A stretch of DNA of 64,000 bases from Algorimicrobium sediminis (GCF_042684585.1 NZ_JBHULS010000002.1:749616-813615), one strand, 5' to 3'; shown: positions 17,636 through 27,631, counted from the stretch's first letter. The notes: generated by a model from the sequence alone, not told the origin. Program-made: numbers and translations.

Positions 17636-17868
17636 AGCTTATGACGTTTTTGACTTTCGCGCATTTTATCCAAATTTTCTTTGGTTAGTAAATAATCGCT
17701 CATTTTTTTATCTTTCCAACGGTACCATGAAAATAGTGGAAATACAATAAAAAATAAACCAACTACACCACCTCCTACAAGTTTTGGTGCGTAGGAAACC
17801 TCCAGTGTTAAGCCTAAAATAATAGCAGTTAAACTGGCACTAAAAAATAATATAATAAGGTATTTCAT
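17632..17868 (-). CDS. Small two-span membrane protein of unknown function
   Basis: 78 residues, not recognised. Two hydrophobic segments (about 2-22 and 31-49) precede a basic, soluble tail (RWKDKKMSDYLLTKENLDKMRESQKRHKL). It starts 2 bp after the ClC gene stop on the same strand, so it is the last gene of a ClC-containing operon and may work with it. Its end overlaps tadA tail-to-tail by 4 bp. Confidence 0.7.
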   Translation of the reverse strand: MKYLIILFFSASLTAIILGLTLEVSYAPKLVGGGVVGLFFIVFPLFSWYRWKDKKMSDYLLTKENLDKMRESQKRHKL

Positions 17869-17870
17869 AA

Positions 17871-19673
17871 CTAATGTGTAATGTTTATAAGTTGGCGCCT
17901 ATAGGCCGTTAGTAATTTAGATTTAGAAACAAACCCATGGTATTTTCCATCTTTTATTACGGGTAAATTCCAGGCGTTTGTATCTTGAAATTTTTGCATG
18001 ATACGGCGCATATTATCGGTTTCGTAATTTATATAATCTGGTGGTATTTGCATAAATGTTTCTACAGATGTGCTATTGTATAAAGCTTGGTCGAACATAA
18101 TGTTTCTAATGTCATCCAGCAAAATAATGCCTACCAAATGTTTTTGCGCATCTATAACAGGAAACAAATTACGATTGGATTTGGCAACACCTTCGTGAAG
18201 CATGGCTCCCAAAGACATTTCTGGACGGAGCGTGATGAAATTCTTTTCAATAACACTGTCAATAGTCATAAAGGTTAATACATTATGGTCTTTGTCTTGG
18301 GTTAGCAAATCGCCTCTTTCTGCTAATTCTTTCGTGTAAATGGTATGCGCCATATAATTTTTTGTAATCATATACGATATGGCCACAGTAATCATAAGCG
18401 GTAAAAAAAGAACATAGCCGCCTGTTATTTCGGCAATTAAAAAAATAGCGGTTAAAGGCGCATGTACCACACCGGCAATTAAACCAGCCATACCAACTAA
18501 AGTAAAATTAGCCTCAGATACCTGATGCCCAAAGCCAACGTTGTTTATCACTTTAGCAACAACATTGCCTAAAGCACTTCCCATAACCATGGTAGGTACA
18601 ATAACACCACCAACGCCGCCAGCAGCAAATGTGGTTGTCATGGCTATGGCCTTAAAAACGGTAAATCCAAGCAACAATAAAATAACGACCCAGATATTGT
18701 TTAGGTGGGCGTCAAACAAGGTGGAGCCCAAAGCGTGTAAATGGTTACCGTCGTATAAATCTTTTGTGAAGCTTAAACCTTCTCCGTACAGTGGTGGAAT
18801 AAAATAAAGCATGACGCCAATAGCAAAACCACCCACTAATAATTTAGTAAAACGGTGTTTAAATCTGTCAAAAAAAGCATAAATGGCAAAATATATTTTA
18901 GTGAAGTAAATAGAGCCAATGGCGGTTCCAAGCCCAAGTATCATATAAAATGCCGTATCCCTAATGTTAAATTTATCGGTTACTGAAAAATTAAAAAGCA
19001 CCTCATCGCCTAAAAAAAAGTACGATGTGAGTACCGAAGAAATTGAGGCCATTAACAACGGAAGTAACGAGGTAAAGGTTAGGTCTAAACTAAATACTTC
19101 AATAGCAAAAACAAGGGCGGCAATGGGCGATTTAAACATGGAGGCAATGGCACCAGCCGTAGCACAAGCTATTAGCAGCGTTCGTGTTTTTTTATCAATG
19201 TGCATCCACCTACTTATATTAGAACTCATGGCAGACCCCGAGGTTATGGCTGGACCTAATAAACCCACCGAACCACCAAATCCCACCGTAAGTGGCGCCA
19301 TAATAATGGGGTGGTAAATAAGTTTGTACGATAAGAGGCCTTTTTGTCGTAACATAGCATATAGTACAGAAGGTACGGCCCGCTTAATAAAGGACGGAAC
19401 AGCCGGTGTCATGCCATTTTTTAAAAGGTATTTTTTAAATAAATACACCAAAAGTAAACCAATAAAAGGCAAAATGAAGTAAAGCTGATTTTCGGAAAAA
19501 ACAATCCCTTTTTTTAAAAAAACTTGTATGGAATAGGTAAGGTTTTTTAAGGTTAGAGCGGCTACCCCAGTTAGTAATCCCACCAAAATACTTAACAATA
19601 AGACAAAGTTTTTTTGAGAGATATGTTTATATCTCCAAATCATGATTTGTTTTATGGCATGTTTAAGGGTCAT
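17871..19673 (-). CDS. ClC-family chloride channel/transporter with CBS domains, gating glutamate absent
   Basis: 600 residues: about ten to twelve membrane helices (to about 440) followed by two CBS domains (about 455-590: MTIDSVIEKNFITLRPEMSLGAML and VETFMQIPPDYINYETDNMRRIM). The ClC helix-F motif reads GGSVGLLGPAITSG (about 130-143); the family's gating glutamate in G-x-E-G-P is leucine here, by codon TTA. The inner proton glutamate position also differs (LVFAIEVFS has one Glu instead of the EE pair of ClC-ec1). GGVGGVIVP matches the GxFxP loop. It may act as a channel rather than a 2Cl-/H+ exchanger (inference). Between the TPR gene and a small membrane gene in one operon. Confidence 0.88.
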   Translation of the reverse strand: MTLKHAIKQIMIWRYKHISQKNFVLLLSILVGLLTGVAALTLKNLTYSIQVFLKKGIVFSENQLYFILPFIGLLLVYLFKKYLLKNGMTPAVPSFIKRAVPSVLYAMLRQKGLLSYKLIYHPIIMAPLTVGFGGSVGLLGPAITSGSAMSSNISRWMHIDKKTRTLLIACATAGAIASMFKSPIAALVFAIEVFSLDLTFTSLLPLLMASISSVLTSYFFLGDEVLFNFSVTDKFNIRDTAFYMILGLGTAIGSIYFTKIYFAIYAFFDRFKHRFTKLLVGGFAIGVMLYFIPPLYGEGLSFTKDLYDGNHLHALGSTLFDAHLNNIWVVILLLLGFTVFKAIAMTTTFAAGGVGGVIVPTMVMGSALGNVVAKVINNVGFGHQVSEANFTLVGMAGLIAGVVHAPLTAIFLIAEITGGYVLFLPLMITVAISYMITKNYMAHTIYTKELAERGDLLTQDKDHNVLTFMTIDSVIEKNFITLRPEMSLGAMLHEGVAKSNRNLFPVIDAQKHLVGIILLDDIRNIMFDQALYNSTSVETFMQIPPDYINYETDNMRRIMQKFQDTNAWNLPVIKDGKYHGFVSKSKLLTAYRRQLINITH

Positions 19674-20486
19674 TTACAGCGTTAATTGGTTTTTTAAATG
19701 TAATAAATCTTCTAAATAAATTTGATGTAAGGTTTCAACATCCGGACGTTTATTGTAATGTCCAGCTTTATAGGCTACTAGAGCACTGTTAATATGCTTT
19801 CTAGCTACATGTATAGCGCGCTCTTGTTTGGCAATTAAAGCTAAATAATAAAAAGCATCAGCTTGGTTAAATGTACTGTATTCTAGTAGTTTACTAAAAT
19901 TATTACGCGCTTTTTTGTATGCTTTCATTTTATATAAAGCTATACCACGATATAAATAAGCTGTGGCTATATTTTGTTTGGCGGTGCTTTGTGTATTAGT
20001 TGTTTGTAAAAAGGCACTAAAACTAGCAACGGATTGCCTGTAATTTTCAGCACCCAAATAAGCTATGCCACGCCAATAATTAAGATTTACAGCTTCAGGA
20101 AGTTTCGTTAATTTTACATCGCTATTTTTTAATGAATTAAAGTCTGAAAGTGCTTTTTTATAATCTTTAAAATACCACAGATAAGCATAGCCGCGAAACG
20201 GTAAATACTGCACCGAATCCGACATTACGGCTTGGTTAATGTAGCTTCGCCATTGCTGTAAAAGGCCTCGTTTTAAATAGGTGTTAGCAAGTTCAAAGGC
20301 GGCAGGTGTAAAGCTGGTATCGCATTCTAAAGCACGTATAAGGGCATTTACACGACCAACCGATCCTTCTTCAAAATAATGCATACCAAAATTATAGGCT
20401 TCTTTAGCTTTATCCTGATCTGTTTTACACGAAAACAGGCAGAGTAGCAAGCTTAAATTAAGGCATGATATTAGTAATTTGACCAT
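19674..20486 (-). CDS. TPR-repeat lipoprotein
   Basis: 270 residues. The N-terminal signal with lipobox LFSC (about 17-20) predicts membrane anchoring in the periplasm. The body is a run of tetratricopeptide-like helical pairs (AYNFGMHYFEEGSVGRVNALIRALECD, YWRGIAYLGAENYRQSVASFSAFL, AYLYRGIALYKMKAYKKARNNFSKLL). It is a protein-protein interaction scaffold with no enzymatic motif. Its start overlaps the upstream gene by 29 bp and its stop abuts the ClC start, so the four genes 21006-17632 look co-transcribed. Confidence 0.8.
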   Translation of the reverse strand: MVKLLISCLNLSLLLCLFSCKTDQDKAKEAYNFGMHYFEEGSVGRVNALIRALECDTSFTPAAFELANTYLKRGLLQQWRSYINQAVMSDSVQYLPFRGYAYLWYFKDYKKALSDFNSLKNSDVKLTKLPEAVNLNYWRGIAYLGAENYRQSVASFSAFLQTTNTQSTAKQNIATAYLYRGIALYKMKAYKKARNNFSKLLEYSTFNQADAFYYLALIAKQERAIHVARKHINSALVAYKAGHYNKRPDVETLHQIYLEDLLHLKNQLTL

Positions 20487-21006
20487 TTTCTATCTTGTAA
20501 GTAAGATGCGTATAGGCATCATGTGCAGTTTGGTTTTTATAACTCGGGCGCCACTTATTATAGCTGCTTGTAATTTGTAATAATTGATTTACTATAGCCT
20601 CATTAAAGGGTTGCGGTCGTAAATTTAAACTGTTTTTATAAACTTGATAAGCACCAGCTAGACCTTTACAGTTTATTATAAACCGAAACGTTACATAGCC
20701 AGAATCTGTATAATTATTATTATTATAATGTTGCTTTACAAACATTTTAAAGTGGTTTTTATCTTGTTTGTATTTAGAAGCTTCATTGGAGTAGTAAGAG
20801 CTAATAGCTTTCCAGTTGCAAGCGGTAAAAGTTGTGTGCCGTATGGCTGTTTCTGGCTGTATATAGCCAGCTACAGCTGTAACTGGTTTTTCCGGGGTGT
20901 AAGCATAGGTAAACAAATAATATGTGTAGCCATATAGGGCAAATAAAATAGCTGTAACACCTAATACAACGTACAGGAAAATTTTAAAAATGCGTTTCCG
21001 TGTCAT
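20458..21006 (-). CDS. Membrane-anchored protein with TonB C-terminal-like domain
   Basis: 182 residues: a cytoplasmic basic start (MTRKRIFKIF), one transmembrane helix (about 8-30) and a periplasmic domain. Residues about 95-180 (SGYVTFRFIINCKGLAGAYQV...WRPSYKNQTAHDAYTHLTYKI) resemble the TonB-C fold region of Bacteroidota proteins labelled energy transducer TonB, but there is no Pro-rich spacer, so a true TonB role is doubtful. It overlaps the TPR lipoprotein gene, suggesting the two act together in the envelope. Confidence 0.65.
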   Translation of the reverse strand: MTRKRIFKIFLYVVLGVTAILFALYGYTYYLFTYAYTPEKPVTAVAGYIQPETAIRHTTFTACNWKAISSYYSNEASKYKQDKNHFKMFVKQHYNNNNYTDSGYVTFRFIINCKGLAGAYQVYKNSLNLRPQPFNEAIVNQLLQITSSYNKWRPSYKNQTAHDAYTHLTYKIENGQITNIMP

Positions 21007-21022
21007 TGGTTAAAGCTATGAA

Positions 21023-21058
21023 AAAACTTGTCCCGATTAGGATATCGGGACAGGTTTT
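21023..21058 (-). terminator. Intrinsic terminator of aspS
   Basis: Stem with core TGTCCCGAT / ATCGGGACA, with A/T-rich flanks extending it. It lies between the aspS stop and the next minus-strand gene. Confidence 0.75.
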
Positions 21059-21064
21059 AGGTAT

Positions 21065-22819
21065 TTATTGCGTTATCTGTAATTTTAAACTTAACTCATC
21101 CAGCTGTTTGCTGTCCAGTGGCGCCGGTGCATCAATCATAACATCGCGTCCTGCATTGTTTTTAGGAAATGCTATAAAATCGCGAATGGTTTCTTTGCCG
21201 TGTAAAATGGCAACTAACCTATCCAAACCAAATGCCAAACCGCCGTGTGGTGGCGCGCCATATTGAAAGGCATCCATTAAGAAACCAAATTGAGCTTTGG
21301 CTTCAGTTTCAGAAAAGCCTAAATAATCGAACATCATGGCTTGGGTTTTCTTATCGTGAATACGAATAGATCCACCACCAATTTCGTTACCATTTAACAC
21401 CAAATCGTAGGCGTTTGCTTTTACGGCACCGGGATTGGTAGCAAGTAAATGCAGCTGGTCTGGTTTTGGTGCCGTAAAAGGGTGGTGCATGGCATGGTAG
21501 CGTTGGGTTTCTTCATCCCACTCCAACAATGGAAAATCGATAACCCAAAGTGGTGCAAATTCGTTTGGTTTGCGCAAGCCTAATCGTTCCGCTAATTCCA
21601 TACGTAGGGCACTTAATTGAGTACGGACCTTATGCGTTGGGCCGGATAATACACAAATTAAATCGCCTGGTTTAGCGTTTGTTTTTTCGGCCCATAAAGC
21701 TAAATCCGTTTGGGTATAAAACTTGTCTACAGACGATTTGTAGCTGCCATCCTCGTTGCAACGGCAGTAAACCATACCAGAGGCGCCAATTTGTGGGCGC
21801 TTTACCCAATCAATTAATTTATCTATTTCTTTTCTAGTATAACTATTTCCGCCAGGTACGGCAATGCCAACAACTAACTCGGCGGTATTAAAAACGCCAA
21901 AATCTTTGTGTTGTGCTACTTCATTTAGCTCGCCAAAGGTCATTCCAAACCGAATATCTGGTTTGTCGTTACCGTATAAACGCATCGCATCATCATAAAG
22001 CATGCGCGGAAAGGCGTTAACTTCTACACCATTTATTTCTTTTAATAGGTGTCTGGTTAAACCTTCAAAAGCATTTAAAATATCTTCCTGTTCTACAAAA
22101 GCCATTTCGCAGTCTATTTGCGTAAATTCAGGTTGCCTGTCGGCACGCAAATCTTCATCTCTAAAGCACTTAACAATTTGAAAATACTTATCCATGCCAC
22201 CAACCATTAATAGTTGTTTAAAAGTTTGTGGGCTTTGTGGAAGCGCATAAAATTGACCTTGGTTCATTCTGCTAGGAACTACAAAGTCTCTGGCTCCTTC
22301 TGGTGTGGACTTAATTAAGTAAGGGGTTTCTACTTCAATAAAACCTGCTTCAGACAAATAGTTTCTTACCTCTTGAGTAACCTTGTGGCGAAATATTAAA
22401 CTGTTTTTTACAGGATTTCGCCTAATGTCCAAATAGCGGTATTTCATTCTGATGTCTTCGCCACCATCGGTGTTATCTTCAATGGTAAATGGCGGAAGTA
22501 ATGCGCTATTTAAAATGCTTAATTTGGTTACTAATATTTCAATGTCTCCTGTGGGAATATTGGCGTTTTTAGAGGCGCGTTCTATAACGGTACCAGTAAC
22601 TTGAATAACAAACTCCCGACCCAGTTTTTGTGCCTCTTCCATAATAGCTTTTGGGGTGCGTTCGGCATCAAAAACCAGTTGCGTTATCCCGTAACGATCG
22701 CGTAAATCTACCCAAATTATAAATCCTTTGTCGCGCGATTTTTGAACCCATCCGGATAGGGTAACTTCGGTATTAATGTGTGTTGCTCGTAATTCACCAC
22801 AGTTATGACTTCTATACAT
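21065..22819 (-). CDS. aspS: Aspartyl-tRNA synthetase (bacterial type)
   Basis: Class II synthetase charging tRNA-Asp, 584 residues, the usual bacterial length. N-terminal OB anticodon-binding fold (about 1-105, SGWVQKSRDKGFIIWVDLRDRYG), catalytic core with class II motif 2 (FRDEDLRADRQPEFTQIDCEMAF, about 215-237), a bacterial GAD insertion (about 290-420), and motif 3 (GLAFGLDRLVAIL, about 527-539). Single-gene unit bounded by terminators on both sides. Confidence 0.97.
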   Translation of the reverse strand: MYRSHNCGELRATHINTEVTLSGWVQKSRDKGFIIWVDLRDRYGITQLVFDAERTPKAIMEEAQKLGREFVIQVTGTVIERASKNANIPTGDIEILVTKLSILNSALLPPFTIEDNTDGGEDIRMKYRYLDIRRNPVKNSLIFRHKVTQEVRNYLSEAGFIEVETPYLIKSTPEGARDFVVPSRMNQGQFYALPQSPQTFKQLLMVGGMDKYFQIVKCFRDEDLRADRQPEFTQIDCEMAFVEQEDILNAFEGLTRHLLKEINGVEVNAFPRMLYDDAMRLYGNDKPDIRFGMTFGELNEVAQHKDFGVFNTAELVVGIAVPGGNSYTRKEIDKLIDWVKRPQIGASGMVYCRCNEDGSYKSSVDKFYTQTDLALWAEKTNAKPGDLICVLSGPTHKVRTQLSALRMELAERLGLRKPNEFAPLWVIDFPLLEWDEETQRYHAMHHPFTAPKPDQLHLLATNPGAVKANAYDLVLNGNEIGGGSIRIHDKKTQAMMFDYLGFSETEAKAQFGFLMDAFQYGAPPHGGLAFGLDRLVAILHGKETIRDFIAFPKNNAGRDVMIDAPAPLDSKQLDELSLKLQITQ

Positions 22820-22890
22820 AATAATATTATTGTTTTACACTTTAAGGTATGTGCGGGTGCAAATTTAAGCAAGTTAGCGGATTATTAAAT

Positions 22891-22921
22891 AAAAAAAGCC
22901 CCAACATTTATTGGGGCTTTT
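22891..22921 (-). terminator. Intrinsic terminator of the efflux operon
   Basis: AAAAAGCCCCAA / TTGGGGCTTTTT stem, 26 bp beyond the RND gene stop on the minus strand. Confidence 0.85.
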
Positions 22922-22946
22922 ACTAGAAAAATCTTGTTTTACCATA

Positions 22947-25900
22947 TTAGGCGGTGTTGGCTTGTCTTTTTTCTCGAATCCACATTTTAAGTTGCATAGA
23001 TAAGAAGAACAGTACCGGAACCACGATAAGCGTTAAGAAAGTGGCAATAAGTAAACCGTAAATTACCGTCCATGCCAAGGGCCCCCAAAACACCACATTA
23101 TCGCCACCCATATAAATGTTTGGATCTAGCTCGCTAAATAGGGTGAAAAAATTAATGTTTAATCCTATGGCTAGTGGAATTAACCCCAATATGGTTGTAA
23201 TAGCGGTTAGCAACACCGGGCGTAAACGGGCTTTACCTGCCTTAACAATGCTTTCAAACAAATCGTTTTTAGACAAATAATCAGAATCGTCCAGACCCAA
23301 TTCGTTCTTTTTTCTATCAATTAACAATTGGGCATAATCCAGTAAAACCACACCATTGTTTACAACAATACCGGCCAACGAAATGATACCTACCATAGTC
23401 ATCATAATAACAAAGGCGCTACCCGTTATAACCAGTCCTCCAAAAACACCAATTAAACTTAAAAATATGGCCAGCATGATAATGGTTGGTTTGGATATGG
23501 AGTTAAATTGAAAAATTAAAATGAAGAAAATAAGTCCTAGTCCCGTAAAAAAAGCACCCATTAAAAAAGCCATTTGTTTGTTCTGCTCTTCAATTTGCCC
23601 CGTATAATCTATATGAATATTTTTAGGAAGATTTTTGTAGGTCTTCATTTCGTTTTGAATTTGAGCCACAATAGCTCCTGCATCTGTATAGCCTGGAGAC
23701 AGTGCAGAATAAACGGTTACAACACGTTTGGTGTCCTTGTGTTTAATGGCACTAAAACTAGAATTATTTTCGTGGGTTGCTACAGCCGATAATGGGATGG
23801 TTTTTAACTGGCCCGTATTATCTCTAAACGTTATATTCTGATTAAATAACGCGCTGGTATTGTACCGGTTTTCTTCATTAAAACGCACGTAAATATCAAA
23901 ATCGTCGCCACCTTCTTTGTATATGCCTGCTTTAGCACCAAAAATAGAGTTACGCAATTGCTGTCCTATTTGCGCTGCACTTATACCTAATTCCCCTGCT
24001 TTTTCTCGGTTAATAATAACCCGCATAGAAGGTTTGTCTTTGTTTACGTCAATTTTTAGTTCATCTATGCCTGCTATGTTTTTCGAGTTAATAAATTCGC
24101 GCATGCTTTCGGCGGTATTAATTAACTCGTCGTAATCATCGCCTTCAATTTCAATATTAATTGGCGAACCGGCCGGCGGGCCGTTTACATCTTTTTCTAC
24201 TGAAATTAAAACACCTGGAAATATGCCTACCAACGCTTCTTGCACTTTTTGACGAAGCATTTCGCTGTCCTCGCCACGACGGTATTTATATTCGCGCATC
24301 GAGGCTGTAATTTTGGCTTTATGAGGCATTTCTGCTGCCGATCCTCCGTCGGTTTGTGGATTTCCAGCACCTTCACCTACTTGCGACACGGCACTTTCTA
24401 CCATAAAGTTATAGGATCCATCCTTATACTGGTTGGCATTTACCACATTGTAAACACGCTTTTCAATTTCTTTGGTTATGGCGTTGGTTTTTTCAATAGC
24501 CGTGCCTTGCGGATATTCTATGTATACAATAATTTGGTTGGGCTTATTATCTGGAAAAAATTCTACTTTGGTACGTTGCGTGGCTAACGAAATTCCAAAT
24601 GCCACAAAGGATACAATTAATAGTACAAAGGTACTTATGGTAATGCCATACAAGCGCCAACCGGATAGAGCCCAGCGCAACTGACCTTCGTACCAACGCT
24701 CCAGTTTAACCAAGGTTTTTGTTTGAAATGTATTGGCCCATTTTCTTAAAAACAAACGGTAAACCCATTGCATTAGGGCTGTTACAACCATAAGTGTTCC
24801 AAGACCGCGGTATTCGCCACCAAAAAGAATAACCAATAGGCCTATTGCTGCCATGATAGCTGTGTTTCGTATAATCTTTTTTAGTGGCATATTTTTATCT
24901 TCAATACTCATGTATTGCGATACCAAAACAGAATTGAAGAAAATTGCTACAAATAAGGAGGAGCCTAGTACAACGGAAAGTGTAATAGGAAGAATCATCA
25001 TAAACTCGCCCATAATGCCCGGCCATAAACCAAGTGGAATAAAGGCTGCAACGGTTGTAGCAGTCGAAATGATAATAGGGAACGCTATCTCGCCAATACC
25101 TTTTTTGGCAGCTTCAATGCGGCTCATACCTTCCTCGTCCATTAAGCGGTATACATTTTCTACTACCACAATACCATTGTCTACCAGCATACCAAGCCCC
25201 ATAATGAGGCCAAAAAGGACCATGGTATTTAAGCTTTGTCCTAAAAAGCTTAAAATCATTAAAGACATAAACATGGACATAGGAATGGCAAAGCCAACAA
25301 ATATGGCGTTTTTGAACCCTAGAAAAAACATAAGGACCATTACCACTAAAATAACCCCAAAAATAATGTTGTTAACCAAATCGTCTACTTGGCCAATGGT
25401 AACAGACGATTGATCGTTAGCAATGGTTACTTTTAAATCCTGCGGAAATCGGGTGTCCACGGCATTTTTAACAATAGCTTGTATTTGTTCTGCGGCATCG
25501 ACCATGTTTTTTCCAGCACGTTTTTTAACGTCTAGCATTACTACAGGCTCACCAAATTCCCGGGCGTATGTAGTTTTATCTTCTTCATGGAAGCTAACGG
25601 TTGCCACGTCTTTTAAATAAATGGCTTTTCCGTTTTCCGACTTTACCACAAAGTTTTCTAGTTCGTTTGGCGTTTCAATTTCGCCTAAAATACGAATGGT
25701 TCTGCGCTGGCCACTTGTTTTTAAGTTTCCGGCAGACATGGTTAGATTTCCGTTGTTAATGGTGCTAATTATGTCGTTGAAAGTAACATTGGCTGCCATC
25801 ATTTTATAAATGTCTACAGCTACTTCAACTTCTTTCTCTTGAGCACCCCGAATATCTACTTTTTTAATTTCTAATAAATCTTCAATTTCATCTTGAAGGT

Positions 25901-26423
25901 ATTCGCCATACTCTTTAAGTTTTTGAACCGGGTAATCGCCTGAAATATTAATGTTTAATATGGGCATTTCTTCGGATAAGCTTAACTCGAAAACATCGGG
26001 TTTTACCTTGGCTCCATTTGTCATAGGCCAATCCTCGCCAGCGGTTTTGGTGTCTATTTCGTCTTTTACTTTTTGTTTGGCTTGTTCTACGGTAATGTTT
26101 TCGTCAAACTCTACAATAATCATAGAGTAATCTTCTTGCGATGTTGAGGTAATTTCCACAACATTACTAACGGTTTTTAGTTCGTCTTCAAGCGGATCTG
26201 TTATTAGCTTTTCAACGTCCTCTGCCGTATTTCCCGGATAAATGGAACTGACGTAAATTTTGGTTTCGTTAACTTCTGGAAAGCTTTCGCGAGGCATTTC
26301 AAAAAATGCGGCAACGCCTAAATAAAAGATAACCAGAATGAGTACATACATGGTGGTTTTATTGTTTATTGCCCACGATGATAAACCAAATTCTTTTTCT
26401 ACTTGTTTTTTAATTTTAGACAT
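22947..26423 (-). CDS. RND-family efflux pump, inner-membrane permease
   Basis: Proton-driven tripartite efflux pump subunit of the AcrB/hydrophobe-exporter class. 1158 residues, about 100 longer than AcrB. Two pseudo-symmetric halves, each with a periplasmic pore/docking region and six membrane helices; the TM4 acidic relay is visible as LGMLVDNGIVVVENVYR (about 410). An unusual extra hydrophobic pair (about 525-565, NTAIMAAIGLLVILF...GTLMVVTALMQWVYRLFL) lies between the halves. Start MSKIKKQVEKEFGLSSWAINNK is normal. Last of a TetR-TolC... operon order read as tetR, tolC, adaptor, permease. Substrate unknown. Confidence 0.95.
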   Translation of the reverse strand: MSKIKKQVEKEFGLSSWAINNKTTMYVLILVIFYLGVAAFFEMPRESFPEVNETKIYVSSIYPGNTAEDVEKLITDPLEDELKTVSNVVEITSTSQEDYSMIIVEFDENITVEQAKQKVKDEIDTKTAGEDWPMTNGAKVKPDVFELSLSEEMPILNINISGDYPVQKLKEYGEYLQDEIEDLLEIKKVDIRGAQEKEVEVAVDIYKMMAANVTFNDIISTINNGNLTMSAGNLKTSGQRRTIRILGEIETPNELENFVVKSENGKAIYLKDVATVSFHEEDKTTYAREFGEPVVMLDVKKRAGKNMVDAAEQIQAIVKNAVDTRFPQDLKVTIANDQSSVTIGQVDDLVNNIIFGVILVVMVLMFFLGFKNAIFVGFAIPMSMFMSLMILSFLGQSLNTMVLFGLIMGLGMLVDNGIVVVENVYRLMDEEGMSRIEAAKKGIGEIAFPIIISTATTVAAFIPLGLWPGIMGEFMMILPITLSVVLGSSLFVAIFFNSVLVSQYMSIEDKNMPLKKIIRNTAIMAAIGLLVILFGGEYRGLGTLMVVTALMQWVYRLFLRKWANTFQTKTLVKLERWYEGQLRWALSGWRLYGITISTFVLLIVSFVAFGISLATQRTKVEFFPDNKPNQIIVYIEYPQGTAIEKTNAITKEIEKRVYNVVNANQYKDGSYNFMVESAVSQVGEGAGNPQTDGGSAAEMPHKAKITASMREYKYRRGEDSEMLRQKVQEALVGIFPGVLISVEKDVNGPPAGSPINIEIEGDDYDELINTAESMREFINSKNIAGIDELKIDVNKDKPSMRVIINREKAGELGISAAQIGQQLRNSIFGAKAGIYKEGGDDFDIYVRFNEENRYNTSALFNQNITFRDNTGQLKTIPLSAVATHENNSSFSAIKHKDTKRVVTVYSALSPGYTDAGAIVAQIQNEMKTYKNLPKNIHIDYTGQIEEQNKQMAFLMGAFFTGLGLIFFILIFQFNSISKPTIIMLAIFLSLIGVFGGLVITGSAFVIMMTMVGIISLAGIVVNNGVVLLDYAQLLIDRKKNELGLDDSDYLSKNDLFESIVKAGKARLRPVLLTAITTILGLIPLAIGLNINFFTLFSELDPNIYMGGDNVVFWGPLAWTVIYGLLIATFLTLIVVPVLFFLSMQLKMWIREKRQANTA

Positions 26424-26434
26424 GCGTTATTTTT

Positions 26435-27631
26435 TTATGCGTTTGTATTATTGGTTTCGCTTGTCATGGAAATAACTTTAACAGTCTGACCGTCTTTTAC
26501 GCTTCGGGCACCCTCTTGCACAATTTCATCGCCGTTGTTTATGCCTTCTAAAACCTCAATAACATCACCTTGGGTTTTACCTGTTTTAATAATTTTTCGG
26601 GTTACTTCGCCTTCGCCGTTCAATTTTTTATTAGTTACCATATAAATGTATTGGTCGCCGTTAGCATTTTCTGAAATAATACTTTGTGGAATTAAAATAG
26701 CCTGCTCGTTGGTGTAATCGTTAATTTTTAAGCGTGCCGTTAAATTGGGTTTTATAAGGCCTTGGTTGTTTGGTATGCCAACTTCTATTTTAAAAGTCCG
26801 GTTGGCGGGGTTAATAACGGAACCCGCTTGACGTATTTTTGTGTCTATGGTTTTTCCTAAAATAGGAAACTCCACCGTTACACGTTTGCCGCGTGTTACG
26901 TTGGTTATATACGTTTCGGGTACGTCGGTTTCAATGTACATGTTATCTAGATTTACCAGGCGCATTAGCGGACTTTGGCCAGCCATAACCACGCTGCCTT
27001 GTTCGGTAATAACATCGTCTATGGTTCCTGAAAATGGTGCCGTAACATTGGTTTTTTCCAGTTGTTGTTTTAACTGATTTATGGCTTCGGTTTGCGATTC
27101 GAAGGCCGATTTGGCTTGTAGGTACTGAATTTCGCTTCCAATATTCTGATCCCATAAACGCTTTTGACGTTCGAAGGTGGTTTTAGCTAAATTGGTTTGA
27201 ATTTTTAGCTGTGCTAACTGCTGGCTTAAACCGCCGTCGTCTATTTTAGCTAGTAATTGGCCTTTTTTAACTTGTTGTCCTTCGGTAACATATACATGGG
27301 TTAATATACCATTGTATTCCGGGGTTACCACAAGTAAATTTTTAGTTGTTACGTTACCTTGTATTTCTAATTCGTGATTAAAAACACGTGTTTCTGCTTT
27401 AAAAGTTGTTATTAACGGTACTTTTTTAACACTATCCAGTGTCGCAATTTTTTGGTTTAAGCGTTTTATTTGCTCTTCAAGTTCTTGCTGCTTTAAATCG
27501 ATGTTGGTTCTAGCTTCTTTTAGTTCCGTTAGGTTATTGGATTCTAAAATAGCATCGAAATTTTTATGCTTATCATTACCGCATGAGCTAATAAGAAGCG
27601 TTAACAGTGTAAAAATGGTTATATTTTTCAT
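26435..27631 (-). CDS. RND efflux periplasmic adaptor lipoprotein
   Basis: 398-residue membrane-fusion protein linking permease and outer-membrane channel. Lipobox LISSC (about 13-17). A predicted coiled coil at 30-70 (LTELKEARTNIDLKQQELEEQIKRLNQKIATLDSVKK) precedes the barrel-sandwich (VTPEYNGILTHVYVTEGQQVKKGQLLAKID, about 103-132), the hairpin helices (to about 195) and the beta-barrel region. 11 bp upstream of the permease gene. The N-terminal extra coiled coil is longer than in AcrA. Confidence 0.92.
   Translation of the reverse strand: MKNITIFTLLTLLISSCGNDKHKNFDAILESNNLTELKEARTNIDLKQQELEEQIKRLNQKIATLDSVKKVPLITTFKAETRVFNHELEIQGNVTTKNLLVVTPEYNGILTHVYVTEGQQVKKGQLLAKIDDGGLSQQLAQLKIQTNLAKTTFERQKRLWDQNIGSEIQYLQAKSAFESQTEAINQLKQQLEKTNVTAPFSGTIDDVITEQGSVVMAGQSPLMRLVNLDNMYIETDVPETYITNVTRGKRVTVEFPILGKTIDTKIRQAGSVINPANRTFKIEVGIPNNQGLIKPNLTARLKINDYTNEQAILIPQSIISENANGDQYIYMVTNKKLNGEGEVTRKIIKTGKTQGDVIEVLEGINNGDEIVQEGARSVKDGQTVKVISMTSETNNTNA

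Noticed and set aside
20458..21006. True TonB protein
   Set aside because: No Pro-rich periplasm-spanning linker and weak similarity to the TonB C-terminal core, so only TonB-C-like is claimed.
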